Source: Delftia tsuruhatensis
GTDB taxonomy: Bacteria > Pseudomonadota > Gammaproteobacteria > Burkholderiales > Burkholderiaceae_C
Length of the DNA stretch: 64,000 nucleotides
Direction of reading: 5' to 3'
Assembly (NCBI RefSeq): GCF_903815225.1
Contig: NZ_LR813084.1
Coordinates: 786,501 to 850,500, forward strand
Every line of letters starts with the position of its first letter. Position 1 is the first letter of the stretch. A program made the position numbers and the translations under genes. The notes under the pieces were generated by a model, which saw only the letters and a list, made by a program, of their open reading frames with translations, made no database searches and was not told the origin of the DNA. This document shows positions 51,961-60,595 of the stretch, piece by piece.

Positions 51961-53289
51961 ATGCCTACCACCGCCTCCCTGCCGCTGCCCCAGCAGACGG
52001 CGCGGTCACGCGAAGACCGCAAAGTGCTGACCGCCACGCTGGTCGGCACCACCATCGAGTGGTACGACTACTTCATCTACGCACAGGCCGCGGGCCTGGT
52101 GCTGGGGCCGCTGTTCTTCACGCCCTTCGCCCAGGACAATCCCGGCCTGTCGCTGCTGCTGGCCTTCGCCACCGTCGGCGTGGCCTTTCTGTTCCGCCCG
52201 CTGGGCGCCATCGTCTGCGGGCATCTGGGAGACCGCTTCGGCCGCAAGGCCGTGCTGTCGGGCACGCTGATCCTGATGGGCGCGGCCACCACGCTGATCG
52301 GCCTGCTGCCCGGCTATGCGCAGATCGGCCTGTGGGCGCCCGTGCTGCTGATCCTGCTGCGCGTGCTGCAGGGCTTTTCGGCCGGGGGCGAGTGGGGCGG
52401 CGCGGCCCTGATGGCGGTGGAGCATGCGCCGGCCGGCAGGCGCTCCTTCTTCGGCGCCTTTCCGCAGATCGGCGTGCCCCTGGGCATGATCGCCGCCACC
52501 GGCGTGCTGTGGGTGGTGACCGCCATCCTGGGCAAGGAGCGCTTTGTGGAATGGGGCTGGCGCCTGCCCTTTCTGTTCTCGGTGGCGCTGGTGGTGGTCG
52601 GCGGCCTGATCCGCCGCTCGGTGCAGGAGTCGCCCGTGTTCCTGCGCATGCACCAGCGCCGCCGCGAATCGGCCGCGCCGCTGGGCCATCTGTGGCGCCA
52701 CCACCGCCGCCAGGTGCTGCTGACGGCCCTGATCTTCGTGGGCAACAACGCCGCTGGCTACCTGCTGGTGGCCTACTTCCTCAGCTACGGCCAGCGGGTG
52801 CTGCAACTGCCGCCGCAGCAGCTGCTGGCCGCCTGCACGGCAGCGGCCTTCGGATGGCTGCTGTCCACGCTGGCCGGCGGCCTGCTGGGCGATCGCATCG
52901 GGCGGGTGCGCACCTTCCAGATCGGCTACGTGGTGCTGGCGGTATGGGCGATTCCGCTGTGGCTGCTGGTCGATACCGGCCAGATCGGCTGGTTCCTCCT
53001 CGCGCTGCTGGTGCTGTCGGTGCCGCTGGGCCTGACCTACGGTCCCCAGGCGGCCCTGTATGCCGAGATGTTTCCAGCCCGGGTGCGCTACTCGGGCGTC
53101 TCGGTCGGCTACGCGCTGGGCTCCATCCTGGGCGGGGCCTTTGCCGCGACCATCGCGCAGTCGATCATCGCCACCTGGGGCCGGTCGTGGCTGGTGGGGG
53201 CCTACATCGTGGCGATGGCCGCCATCTCCTTCATCGCCGTGTCCTGCGTGCAGGACCGGCCCGGCGCCAGCCTGGACGATGCAGGCTGA
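51961..53289 (+). CDS. MHS-family MFS transporter
   Basis: A 442-residue inner-membrane symporter with about 12 hydrophobic spans. TTIEWYDYFIYAQAAGLVLG at the start and HLGDRFGRKAVL between TM2 and TM3 are metabolite:H+ symporter (MHS) signatures, as in ShiA or ProP-type carriers. LQGFSAGGEWGGAALMAVEH is also typical. It probably imports the aromatic acid or related carboxylate degraded by the operon. 70 bp after the FAH gene and convergent with the TonB receptor gene. Confidence 0.87.
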   Translation: MPTTASLPLPQQTARSREDRKVLTATLVGTTIEWYDYFIYAQAAGLVLGPLFFTPFAQDNPGLSLLLAFATVGVAFLFRPLGAIVCGHLGDRFGRKAVLSGTLILMGAATTLIGLLPGYAQIGLWAPVLLILLRVLQGFSAGGEWGGAALMAVEHAPAGRRSFFGAFPQIGVPLGMIAATGVLWVVTAILGKERFVEWGWRLPFLFSVALVVVGGLIRRSVQESPVFLRMHQRRRESAAPLGHLWRHHRRQVLLTALIFVGNNAAGYLLVAYFLSYGQRVLQLPPQQLLAACTAAAFGWLLSTLAGGLLGDRIGRVRTFQIGYVVLAVWAIPLWLLVDTGQIGWFLLALLVLSVPLGLTYGPQAALYAEMFPARVRYSGVSVGYALGSILGGAFAATIAQSIIATWGRSWLVGAYIVAMAAISFIAVSCVQDRPGASLDDAG

Positions 53290-53309
53290 ACACGGGCCGT
53301 CGCGCCGCC

Positions 53310-55841
53310 TCAGAACGATCCGCGCAGCGTCAGCATCACATTGCGGGGCTCGCCGTAGTGGCTGCTGTTGAGCAGGTTGCCCACGGAGACGTAGTAGGTC
53401 TTGTCGAACATGTTGTTGAAGTTCAGCGACGCTTCCCACTGCCGGTTGATGCGGTAGCGCACGTGGCTGTTCCAGACGGCGCGGCCCGGTACGGTGACGG
53501 CCACCACACCCACCTGGCGGTAGTTGGAGCTTTGGGCATTCACGCCGCCGCCGATGGTGAAGTCGCTCCATGTGCCTGGCAGGCGGTAGGTGCTCCACAC
53601 GCGCAGCAGGTGCCTGGGCGTGTAGGTGTTGAAGCTCTTGCCCTCGCTGCTGATGTCCTGGGCGTACTTGTTGCTGTTGTAGGTGTAGCCCGCGAACAGC
53701 TTCCAGCCGCGTGTCAGTTCGCCGCTGATCTCGGCGTCCAGGCCCTGGCTGCGGACCTTGCCGGTGTCGGTATAGCAGTAGTAGCCGTCGCGGCAGGTGG
53801 GGCTGGTGGAGAGGTCTTCCTGCGCGCGGTGGTTCTGGTTCACGCGGTACAGCGCCAGGGAGGTGTTCACGCGCTTGTCCATCAGCTCGCCCTTGATGCC
53901 GATCTCGTAGGTGTCCCCGGTGATGGGCTTGAGGTTGCGGCCGGCCTCGTCGAGCAGCGCCTGCGGCTTGAAGATGGTCGAATAGCTGGCATAGGTCGAC
54001 CACTGCGGATCGATGGCGTAGATGGCGCCTGCGAACGGCATCAGCTTCGTGTCGCCCTGGGGAGCCTTGCTCACGCTGAGCCCGCCGGCCGTGCGGCTGT
54101 AGGTGTCCCAGTCGGTGGCGTAGCGGCTCAGGCGCGTGCCCACGACCAGCTTGAGCGGATCGCTCAGTTGCAGGCGCAGCGCGCCGTAGAGGCTGGTCTG
54201 CTCGGTCCGGGCGAGGCGGTTCTCGTTGAACACGGCGGCCAGGGCCTCGTCGCCAGGCTCGGCGATGTGCGCGTTGGGTGCGGTGACGTCGATGGGACTG
54301 GCCGTGGTGAACGCGCTGTAGGTGGTGTCGGCACGCGAGCGGTTGTAGGTGGCGCCCAGCACCACTTCATGCTGGCGGCCGAAGGCGTCGATGTCGCCCG
54401 TCAGGTGGGCGTCCAGGCCCATGGCGTTCATGTGGGACCGGGTCATGGCCGGGGTGTTGCCGCCCAGCATGGTGGCCGGGTTGACCGAGCGCAGCGAGGC
54501 CGCGTACTTCAGGTCCAGCTCCTCGCGCAGATAGATGGCCGAGACCTTGGCGCGCCAGCGGTCATTGAACTGGTGCGTCAGGTCGGCGTACAAGGCCTTG
54601 TTGGAGTTGTCCTGCCGGTTCCAGTCGGCGCCCAGGAAGGTGGAACGCGGCAGGCCGATGTCCGTGCCGTTGGCATAGCGCGGCAGGCCCGAGATGAAGG
54701 GGCGGCCCTTCATGCTTTCGAGGCTGCCACCCAGGCTCAGCTGCGTGTCCGCCGACAGCCGGTAGTCCAGCGTGCCGTACAGCGTGGTGTTCCGGCTGTT
54801 CACATAGTCGATGAAGGAGTGCTCGTCCTGGCGGTCCAGCACGGCACGGCCGCGCAGCGTGCCTTCCTGGTTGAGCGTGCCGCTGGCATCCACCTGGGCG
54901 CCGTAGCGGTCCCAGGAACCGGCCCTGGCCATGACGCTGACCCCCGACTCCGCCAGCGGGCGCTTGCGCACCAGGTTGACGGCGCCGCCGGGGTCGCCCC
55001 CGCCCTGCATGAGGCCGTTGGCGCCGCGCAGCACCTCCACGCGGTCGTAGATGACCGAGCTGCCCGCGTAATTGCTGGCACGGCCGTACAGGCGCTCCAC
55101 GGGAATGCCGTCGTACTGCATGCTGGTCACGTCGAAGCCGCGTGCATAGATGTACTTGCCGCCCTGCGGGCTTTGCAGCAGGGTGATGCCCGTGGTGCTG
55201 GCCAGGGCCTCGTAGACCGAGGTGATGTTCTGCTCCTTCATGAGCTGGTCGGTCACCACGCTGATGGACTGGGGCATGTCCTTGAGCGCCTGCTCGCTCT
55301 TGCCCATGCTCACGGCCCGCGCCGCATAGGCGCCCGTGCCTTCGGTGGAGGCGCTGCGCAGGGCCTGCGCCGTCACCTGGACTTCGCCCAGCACCTGCGT
55401 GCCGGCGGCGGGCCGGGGCGCGGGCTTGAGGGTGAAGCCGCCGTTGCGCTCGGTGGCGATGGCCAGGCCCGAGCCACCCAGCAGCTGCTGCAGCGCCTGG
55501 CGCGGCGTCAGCAGGCCCTTGACGGCCTGTGCGCTGCGCCCGGCCAGATCGGCCTCGTCGAACAGCACCTGCTGGCGCGCCTGCTTGCCGAACACGCCCA
55601 GCGCGGTGGCCAGCGGCTGGGCCGCGATGTCGAACTGCATCCGTGCCTCCTGCGCCTGTGCTGCGGCTGGCAGCGCCATGGCTGCCACGGCGCCCGCCAC
55701 CAGCAGCGGCATGGCCGCATGGCGTGCGCCTGCCCAGAATGCCCCTCCATGGCTGCCCTGCACACTGGCTGTCAGCACCTGGCCCATCAGGGCCCCTCTC
55801 AGTTGTCTTGCCCGCTTCACGTTTGAATCCTGCATCTTCAT
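53310..55841 (-). CDS. TonB-dependent siderophore receptor with signalling domain (FpvA/FoxA-like)
   Basis: An 843-residue outer-membrane receptor. Signal peptide (PLLVAGAVAAMALPAAAQAQ), an STN signalling domain at about 70-138 (FDIAAQPLATALGVFGKQAR, LTPRQALQQLLGGSGL), a plug (LKDMPQSISVVTDQLMKEQN, YIYARGFDV, VEVLRGANGLMQGGGDPGGA) and a 22-strand barrel ending in Phe (VMLTLRGSF). The STN domain and nearby FecR/sigma genes show it transduces a ferric-siderophore signal. The start at 55841 was chosen over frames reaching 56042 because it yields a normal leader. 277 bp separate it from fecR. Confidence 0.9.
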   Translation of the reverse strand: MKMQDSNVKRARQLRGALMGQVLTASVQGSHGGAFWAGARHAAMPLLVAGAVAAMALPAAAQAQEARMQFDIAAQPLATALGVFGKQARQQVLFDEADLAGRSAQAVKGLLTPRQALQQLLGGSGLAIATERNGGFTLKPAPRPAAGTQVLGEVQVTAQALRSASTEGTGAYAARAVSMGKSEQALKDMPQSISVVTDQLMKEQNITSVYEALASTTGITLLQSPQGGKYIYARGFDVTSMQYDGIPVERLYGRASNYAGSSVIYDRVEVLRGANGLMQGGGDPGGAVNLVRKRPLAESGVSVMARAGSWDRYGAQVDASGTLNQEGTLRGRAVLDRQDEHSFIDYVNSRNTTLYGTLDYRLSADTQLSLGGSLESMKGRPFISGLPRYANGTDIGLPRSTFLGADWNRQDNSNKALYADLTHQFNDRWRAKVSAIYLREELDLKYAASLRSVNPATMLGGNTPAMTRSHMNAMGLDAHLTGDIDAFGRQHEVVLGATYNRSRADTTYSAFTTASPIDVTAPNAHIAEPGDEALAAVFNENRLARTEQTSLYGALRLQLSDPLKLVVGTRLSRYATDWDTYSRTAGGLSVSKAPQGDTKLMPFAGAIYAIDPQWSTYASYSTIFKPQALLDEAGRNLKPITGDTYEIGIKGELMDKRVNTSLALYRVNQNHRAQEDLSTSPTCRDGYYCYTDTGKVRSQGLDAEISGELTRGWKLFAGYTYNSNKYAQDISSEGKSFNTYTPRHLLRVWSTYRLPGTWSDFTIGGGVNAQSSNYRQVGVVAVTVPGRAVWNSHVRYRINRQWEASLNFNNMFDKTYYVSVGNLLNSSHYGEPRNVMLTLRGSF

Positions 55842-56118
55842 TGCATGGCGCTCATGCGCCAGATCGCACCGCGCGTGCAGTGGGGCGGCCCTCGCCGGAC
55901 ATGCCCACCAGGCCATGCCGCAAAGGCTCGCTCGCCCACCTGCGCACGCGGCGCACCGCGTTTGCTGCCGTTGGCTGGGGGCGAAGTCCTGCTTCGATCC
56001 TGTTGGCTGGCAGCCGGGGGAGCCCGGAAATCCGGTCCCCATCCGTTGAAGACGAGGATTTCGGCGAAGGCATGAACCTGCCGCGCCGCCTTTAATTGAA
56101 ACAATATGTATCTTTGTG
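55842..56118 (-). promoter_or_regulatory. Intergenic region upstream of the receptor gene
   Basis: These 277 bp hold no gene. The stretch just after the fecR stop (about 56085-56117) is AT-rich, with an imperfect dyad GATACAT / TTGTTTC on the minus strand, and is the likeliest place for the ECF-sigma-dependent promoter. The rest would be a long GC-rich leader. No exact promoter is claimed. Confidence 0.35.
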
Positions 56119-57147
56119 TCAGCGACTGGCGATCAGCCATTCGCCCGATGGCTGTCTGCGCACGCGCACCGGGATCAGGTCGGGCAGCAGCTCGATGAAG
56201 GGCTCGGGCGAGGCCGTGGAGAAAAAGGCGGACACCGGCAGGTGGCCGAGTTCCTCGGACGCGAGCAGCACGGGCCTGCCCAGGTAGCGGGACAGCTCCT
56301 GGGCCACCTCGGCCAGCGGCGTGCGCTTGAAGCGCAGCTGTCCGCTGCGCCAGTCGCCCACCGAGTCCGCGGGTGCGGCCACCGGTGCGTGGCTGCCCGT
56401 CTCCGGATCGATGGCGACGCCCGCATTCGCGCCCAGCAGCAACGCCGGAGCGTCGGCGTCATCGCGGTCCGCCCTGACCTCGACCTTGCCGCGCAGCACC
56501 TTGACCACCAGGCGCGGCGGCGCGGCACGCACGTTGAAGGCCGTGCCCACGACCTTCACCCGGCTGCGGCCCGAGTCCACGGTGAAGGGGCGCGCCGCAT
56601 CGGGTGCGACCTCGAAGAAGGCTTCTCCCTGGTCCAGCACCACCTCACGGCGGCGCGGGTAGTAGTGCACCTGCAAGCTGCTGTCGAAATTCAAGGCCAC
56701 GCGGCTGCCATCGGGGAGATCGACTTCGCGCGTCTCGCCAGGGCCCGTGGCCATCCGCAGCGTGTAGCGGGCGGTGTTGTCCCAAAGATGCCATCCCCCC
56801 AGCAGCAGGACGCAGCAGCAGGCCAGGGCCGCCGCCGCGAAGGCGCCGGTCCGGCGGCGCGGGCGCAGGGCAGTGGGCACCCGGGACCGGGGCGACGGGA
56901 CCTGGGGAGCGCCTTGCGCCTGCGCATCGTCCCTGGCCTGCTGGAGTCGAGCGAACAATTGCCGCGTGCGGCCCATGCTGTCGAAGATGTCGCGGTGGAA
57001 TGGGTCGGCCTGCAGCCATGCGTCGAGAGCGCGCTCGTCCGCGGCCGTCCAGCCCGGTGTCTGGCGGCGGGTGAACCAGTCGGCGGCGGTCTCGTGCAGG
57101 TCCACCAGTGTGTCTGGCGCCATTCCTGGGGGCGGTGTCTTGTTCAT
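56119..57147 (-). CDS. fecR: FecR-type anti-sigma factor / signal transducer
   Basis: A 342-residue single-pass inner-membrane protein. The cytoplasmic head (AADWFTRRQTPGWTAADERA, DALDAWLQADPFHRDIFD) is the FecR N-terminal domain that binds the sigma factor. A membrane helix lies near residues 98-118 (AAALACCCVLLLGGW). The periplasmic FecR domain follows (REVDLPDGSRVALNFDSSLQ, VKVVGTAFNVRA) and a C-terminal STN-like part. It relays the receptor state to the sigma factor. ATGA overlap with the sigma gene. Confidence 0.9.
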   Translation of the reverse strand: MNKTPPPGMAPDTLVDLHETAADWFTRRQTPGWTAADERALDAWLQADPFHRDIFDSMGRTRQLFARLQQARDDAQAQGAPQVPSPRSRVPTALRPRRRTGAFAAAALACCCVLLLGGWHLWDNTARYTLRMATGPGETREVDLPDGSRVALNFDSSLQVHYYPRRREVVLDQGEAFFEVAPDAARPFTVDSGRSRVKVVGTAFNVRAAPPRLVVKVLRGKVEVRADRDDADAPALLLGANAGVAIDPETGSHAPVAAPADSVGDWRSGQLRFKRTPLAEVAQELSRYLGRPVLLASEELGHLPVSAFFSTASPEPFIELLPDLIPVRVRRQPSGEWLIASR

Positions 57148-57779
57148 GGCGTGGGGCCGCATCCGGGGGCCTGTTCGGGGTCTGGCGCGGTGTCGGCGGT
57201 CAGGCGCCGCATCTGCTCCATGCTCCCGTATTGGAGCCGAAGTTCGCAGTAGGCATAGGCCCGGCTCACATGCCGGGCCACCATGCGCACCGAGATGGCC
57301 ATGCGCTGCGCGACCTGCTCCTGCGTGAGGCCCTCCAGGATGTGCAGCGTGAAGGCCTCGCGCTGGCGCCCGGACAGCTCGCCCAGCGCGTCCTCCAGGC
57401 GGGCCAGGTACTGTCGGTTCTGGGCCTGGTGGACGGGGTCGTGGCTGTCATCGGCGGGCTGTTCCAGCCGTTCCTCGCCGCCGTCATCGGCCGGCACGGT
57501 GGCGATGGCCCGCTCTCCGCCTTGCCTGCGCCACTGGTCCACGGCGAGATTGCTGGCGGCGCGGCTCAGGTAGGCCTGTTCCTTGCCTTCCTCCGGCAGG
57601 CGGCCCGAGGCAGCCATCTGGGTGAACACCTGCTGCGCCGTGTCCTCGGCCTGTGCGCGGCTGCCCAGGCGCCCCTGCAGCAGCCGTACCAGCGGCTGGC
57701 GCCAGCGCGCATAGAGCGCGGCCAGCGGGGAGGCGGGGACCATGCCGCCCTGCGCGGCGGCCAGGGGGTCGCGCTTCAT
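57144..57779 (-). CDS. ECF sigma factor, FecI/FpvI type
   Basis: A 211-residue extracytoplasmic-function sigma factor. Region 2: LVRLLQGRLGSRAQAEDTAQ, QVFTQMAAS; AYLSRAASNLAVDQWRR. Region 4: LGELSGRQREAFTLHILEGL, TQEQVAQRMAISVRMVARHV. The following fecR start overlaps its stop, so the pair is coupled. It should activate the receptor gene under iron starvation when the ferric-siderophore is present. A start nine codons upstream (57806) is possible. A Fur-box-like site lies upstream. Confidence 0.88.
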   Translation of the reverse strand: MKRDPLAAAQGGMVPASPLAALYARWRQPLVRLLQGRLGSRAQAEDTAQQVFTQMAASGRLPEEGKEQAYLSRAASNLAVDQWRRQGGERAIATVPADDGGEERLEQPADDSHDPVHQAQNRQYLARLEDALGELSGRQREAFTLHILEGLTQEQVAQRMAISVRMVARHVSRAYAYCELRLQYGSMEQMRRLTADTAPDPEQAPGCGPTP

Positions 57780-57951
57780 GACCTCTGCCCTGCGCCGTGC
57801 GTGCATGGCACGGCCCCCCGGGCCGGAGGCTGGGGGAAGCGCAGTATGTCGGCAGTCGGCAAGGGTGGCGGCACGGGGGCGGGGCGCTGGCGCAGCAGCG
57901 GCCAGGGCATGGTGGTCTGCGGAGTCCAGGGCGGAAGGTTGCGGCGATTGT

Positions 57952-57970
57952 ACTGAGACTGATTCGCATT
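57952..57970 (-). promoter_or_regulatory. Putative Fur box upstream of the ECF sigma gene
   Basis: On the minus strand AATGCGAATCAGTCTCAGT matches the proteobacterial Fur-box form AATGAGAATCATTCTCATT at 16 of 19 positions. It lies about 170 bp before the sigma start. A short dyad TCGCAT/ATGCGA (57963-57976) overlaps it. Iron repression of the signalling genes would be expected. Confidence 0.5.
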
Positions 57971-58064
57971 GATGCGATTCAGCACATGCCAAAGGATTCA
58001 TGGTCACAATCCCGCCTTGGAGACCCCTGGTGCTGTCGGAGATACCTGTTCCGAGGATGAAAGA

Positions 58065-58607
58065 ATGACAACCCCCAGATGCATTGCCCTCGCGTTCCTG
58101 CTGGGCCTTCCCCTGCTGGGGCAAGCCCAGGCCCAGGCACCGGCCGAGCCCGGCGTCCAGGTCGGCTTCTCGCCCGAAGGCTCGGCGCGCACGCTGGTGC
58201 TGGAGACCATAGGCAGCGCGCAGCGCAGCATCCAGATGCTGGCCTACGCCTTCCAGGCCCCCGATATCGTGCAGGCGCTGGTCGATGCCCGCAAGCGCGG
58301 CGTTCAGGTGCGCGTGGTCATCGACAAAAAGCGCAACCTGGGCAAGACCAGCAGGAAGGCCATGGACGCCGTGACAGCCGGCGGCGTGGAACTGCGCACC
58401 AACGACCATTTCCACATCCACCACGACAAGACGATCATCGTGGACGGCGAGACGGTGCAGACAGGCTCCTTCAACTATGCGCCATCGGCCGAGACGGCCA
58501 ATTCCGAGAACGTCGTCGTCATCCGGGGCATGCCCGATGTCGCGAGCCAGTATGTGGCGCACTGGCGGTCGCGCTGGGATCTGGGCAAGCCCTATCCCGA
58601 GCGATGA
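58065..58607 (+). CDS. Secreted phospholipase D-like endonuclease (single HKD)
   Basis: A 180-residue protein with a signal peptide (IALAFLLGLPLLGQAQAQ) and one HKD motif: His120, Lys122, Asp127 in HIHHDKTIIVDG, followed by TGSFNYAPSAETANSEN. Small single-HKD proteins of this size resemble the Nuc endonuclease of plasmid pKM101, which dimerises to make one active site and cuts DNA without metal. Role here unknown; nutrient nuclease or plasmid-derived gene are both possible. The ATG at 58065 follows CGAGGA; an upstream in-frame start at 57969 would add 32 residues. Confidence 0.83.
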   Translation: MTTPRCIALAFLLGLPLLGQAQAQAPAEPGVQVGFSPEGSARTLVLETIGSAQRSIQMLAYAFQAPDIVQALVDARKRGVQVRVVIDKKRNLGKTSRKAMDAVTAGGVELRTNDHFHIHHDKTIIVDGETVQTGSFNYAPSAETANSENVVVIRGMPDVASQYVAHWRSRWDLGKPYPER

Positions 58608-58724
58608 CGGGTGTCTGATCAAGAAAATGGCGATTGCTGCCCAGCCCAAGGCCTGGCGGTGCAACGGGGCAGCTTGCTCGTCGTACAGTTGCGCCCGGAC
58701 GGCGGTCCCTCCTGTGCCCTTCCC

Positions 58725-59966
58725 ATGAACCCCACCCCCCACATCCAAGGCTGGTGCCCCGGCGCCTGGCAGCCCATGGCCTCCGGCGACGGGCTGGTGG
58801 TGCGTGTGCGCCCGCCGCTGGGGCGACTGACGGTGGCGCAGGCGCGCAGGCTGGCGCGGCTGGCCCTGGTGCATGGCAATGGGGCGCTGGAGCTGTCCAG
58901 CCGCGCCAATGTGCAGCTGCGCGGCATTGCGCCCGAGCGCCATGGCGCCGTGCTGCGCGCGCTGGCGGCGGCGGGCCTGCTCGATGCCGATGCGGGCCGC
59001 GAGCGGCGGCGCAACCTGGTGGTCGATCCGCTGTGCCAGCCGCAGGAACAGGTCCATGCGCTGGGCCGGGCGCTGCAGCAGGCGCTGGACGACGCCGACG
59101 ATCTGGCGGGCCTGCCCGCCAAGTTCGGCTGGTCCGTGGAGGGCTCGCAGGGCCGGCTGGCAGGCGTGTCGGCCGATATCCGTCTGCAGCGCGCATCCAC
59201 GGGGTGGCTGGTGCAGCCCGACGGTCGCGGCCAGGCGCTGGCCGTGGCCGATGCAGGCCAGGCCGTGGCCGTCGGCCTCGTGCTGGCGCGCTGGTTCGCT
59301 GGACAGGCGGCCCGACGCCGGGCACAGGGTCTGCGGCCCGGTCGCATGGCGGCCGTGGCGGAGGCGCTGGAGCCGCCACCAGGCATGGCCTGGGTGGCGG
59401 CACAGCCTGCCGTGCACGGCGAAGGGCCTGCTCCGGGTGCCGTGCCCGGCCTGGGCTGGCTGGTGGGGGCGCCGCTGGGCCGGCTGCGGGCCGAGGCCCT
59501 GGCGCTGCTGCTGCGCGCCCTGCCGGGCGCCACCTGCCTGCGTGCCACGCCCTGGCGCATGCTGCTGCTGGAAGACCCGGCGGCCGGTGCACAGCGGCCT
59601 GCCTGGTGGGCCGCCGCGGGCCTGGACGGCGCCAGCGACTGGATCACCGAGGCCCGGGACCCGCGCCTGCGCGTGTCGGCCTGCACGGGGGCGCCCGGCT
59701 GCACCCAGGCGCTGGGCCCCACGCAGGCCCTGGCGCTGGAGCTGGCGGCGCAGGTGCCCGAAGGCGCCCATCTGCACGTGACGGGCTGCGCCAAGGGGTG
59801 TGCGCGCCAGGCGCCGGCCAGCGTGGTGCTGCGCGCCGAAGAACAGCAGGGACAAGGCCCGGTCTATGCCGTGGTACGCCATGGCAGGGCCGGGGATAGG
59901 GCGCAGGAGCAGCAGACCCTGGCCGCGGTGCGAGACAATCCGGGATTGCTGTTTTCAAAAGAATAA
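58725..59966 (+). CDS. cobG: Precorrin-3B synthase
   Basis: A 413-residue protein of the nitrite/sulfite reductase fold. It opens the aerobic cobalamin pathway branch by oxidising precorrin-3A to precorrin-3B. N-terminal RVRPPLGRLTVAQARRLARL and ELSSRANVQLRGI match ferredoxin-like half domains. The iron-sulfur ligands are Cys in SACTGAPGC and TGCAKGCAR. A GTG at 58611 would lengthen it by 38 residues; the ATG at 58725 is chosen because PHIQGWCPGAWQPM is the family start. Stop overlaps cobH (TAATG). No cobalamin riboswitch was seen upstream. Confidence 0.88.
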   Translation: MNPTPHIQGWCPGAWQPMASGDGLVVRVRPPLGRLTVAQARRLARLALVHGNGALELSSRANVQLRGIAPERHGAVLRALAAAGLLDADAGRERRRNLVVDPLCQPQEQVHALGRALQQALDDADDLAGLPAKFGWSVEGSQGRLAGVSADIRLQRASTGWLVQPDGRGQALAVADAGQAVAVGLVLARWFAGQAARRRAQGLRPGRMAAVAEALEPPPGMAWVAAQPAVHGEGPAPGAVPGLGWLVGAPLGRLRAEALALLLRALPGATCLRATPWRMLLLEDPAAGAQRPAWWAAAGLDGASDWITEARDPRLRVSACTGAPGCTQALGPTQALALELAAQVPEGAHLHVTGCAKGCARQAPASVVLRAEEQQGQGPVYAVVRHGRAGDRAQEQQTLAAVRDNPGLLFSKE

Positions 59967-60595
59967 TGCTGCACCGCTACGAAACCGATGGCGCCGAGAT
60001 CTACCGGCAATCCTTTGCCACCATCCGCCGGGAGGCGGCGCTGGAGCGCTTCTCCCCCATGGAAGAGCGCGTGGTGGTGCGCATGATCCACGCCGCCGGC
60101 ATGGTGGAGCTGGCCCCGCACGTGGCCTTTTCTCCCGGCATGGCCGAGGCCGCCGCGCAGGCCCTGCAGCAGGGCGCGCCCGTGCTGTGCGATGTGCGCA
60201 TGGTCAGCGAAGGCATCACCCGCTCCCGCCTGCCCGCCGCCAATCCCGTCATCTGCACGCTGAACGACGAGCGCGTGCCCGCGCTGGCCCGCGAGATGGG
60301 CAATACGCGCAGCGCCGCCGCGCTGGAGCTGTGGCGCCCCCACCTGGCCGGCGCCGTGGTGGCCATCGGCAATGCGCCCACGGCGCTGTTCCATCTGCTG
60401 AACATGCTGCAGCAGCCCGACTGTCCCCGGCCGGCGGCCATCATCGGCTGCCCCGTGGGCTTTGTCGGCGCCATGGAATCCAAGGAGGCGCTGATGCAGG
60501 ACCTGCCCGTGCCCTCGGTGGTGGTGCGTGGCCGCCTGGGCGGCTCGGCCATCACCGTGGCGGCCGTCAACGCGCTGGCCAGCCATGTCGAGTGA
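59966..60595 (+). CDS. cobH: Precorrin-8X methylmutase
   Basis: A 209-residue cytoplasmic enzyme that moves the C11 methyl to C12, forming hydrogenobyrinate. Family landmarks: EIYRQSFATIRREA, VVRMIHAAGMVE (catalytic His), VLCDVRMVSEGI, TRSAAALELW and IGCPVGFVGAMESKE. Normal length. Overlaps both cobG (start) and cobI (stop), so translation is coupled. Confidence 0.93.
   Translation: MLHRYETDGAEIYRQSFATIRREAALERFSPMEERVVVRMIHAAGMVELAPHVAFSPGMAEAAAQALQQGAPVLCDVRMVSEGITRSRLPAANPVICTLNDERVPALAREMGNTRSAAALELWRPHLAGAVVAIGNAPTALFHLLNMLQQPDCPRPAAIIGCPVGFVGAMESKEALMQDLPVPSVVVRGRLGGSAITVAAVNALASHVE

Noticed and set aside
52059..55826. 1255-codon plus-strand open frame
   Set aside because: It runs out of frame through the MHS transporter and antisense to the TonB receptor. 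Both are recognisable proteins, so the long frame is a compositional artefact.
58608..58724. Possible cobalamin riboswitch before cobG
   Set aside because: No B12-box-like GCCACTG element or matching helices are visible in the 117 bases, and the space is too short for a full cobalamin riboswitch.
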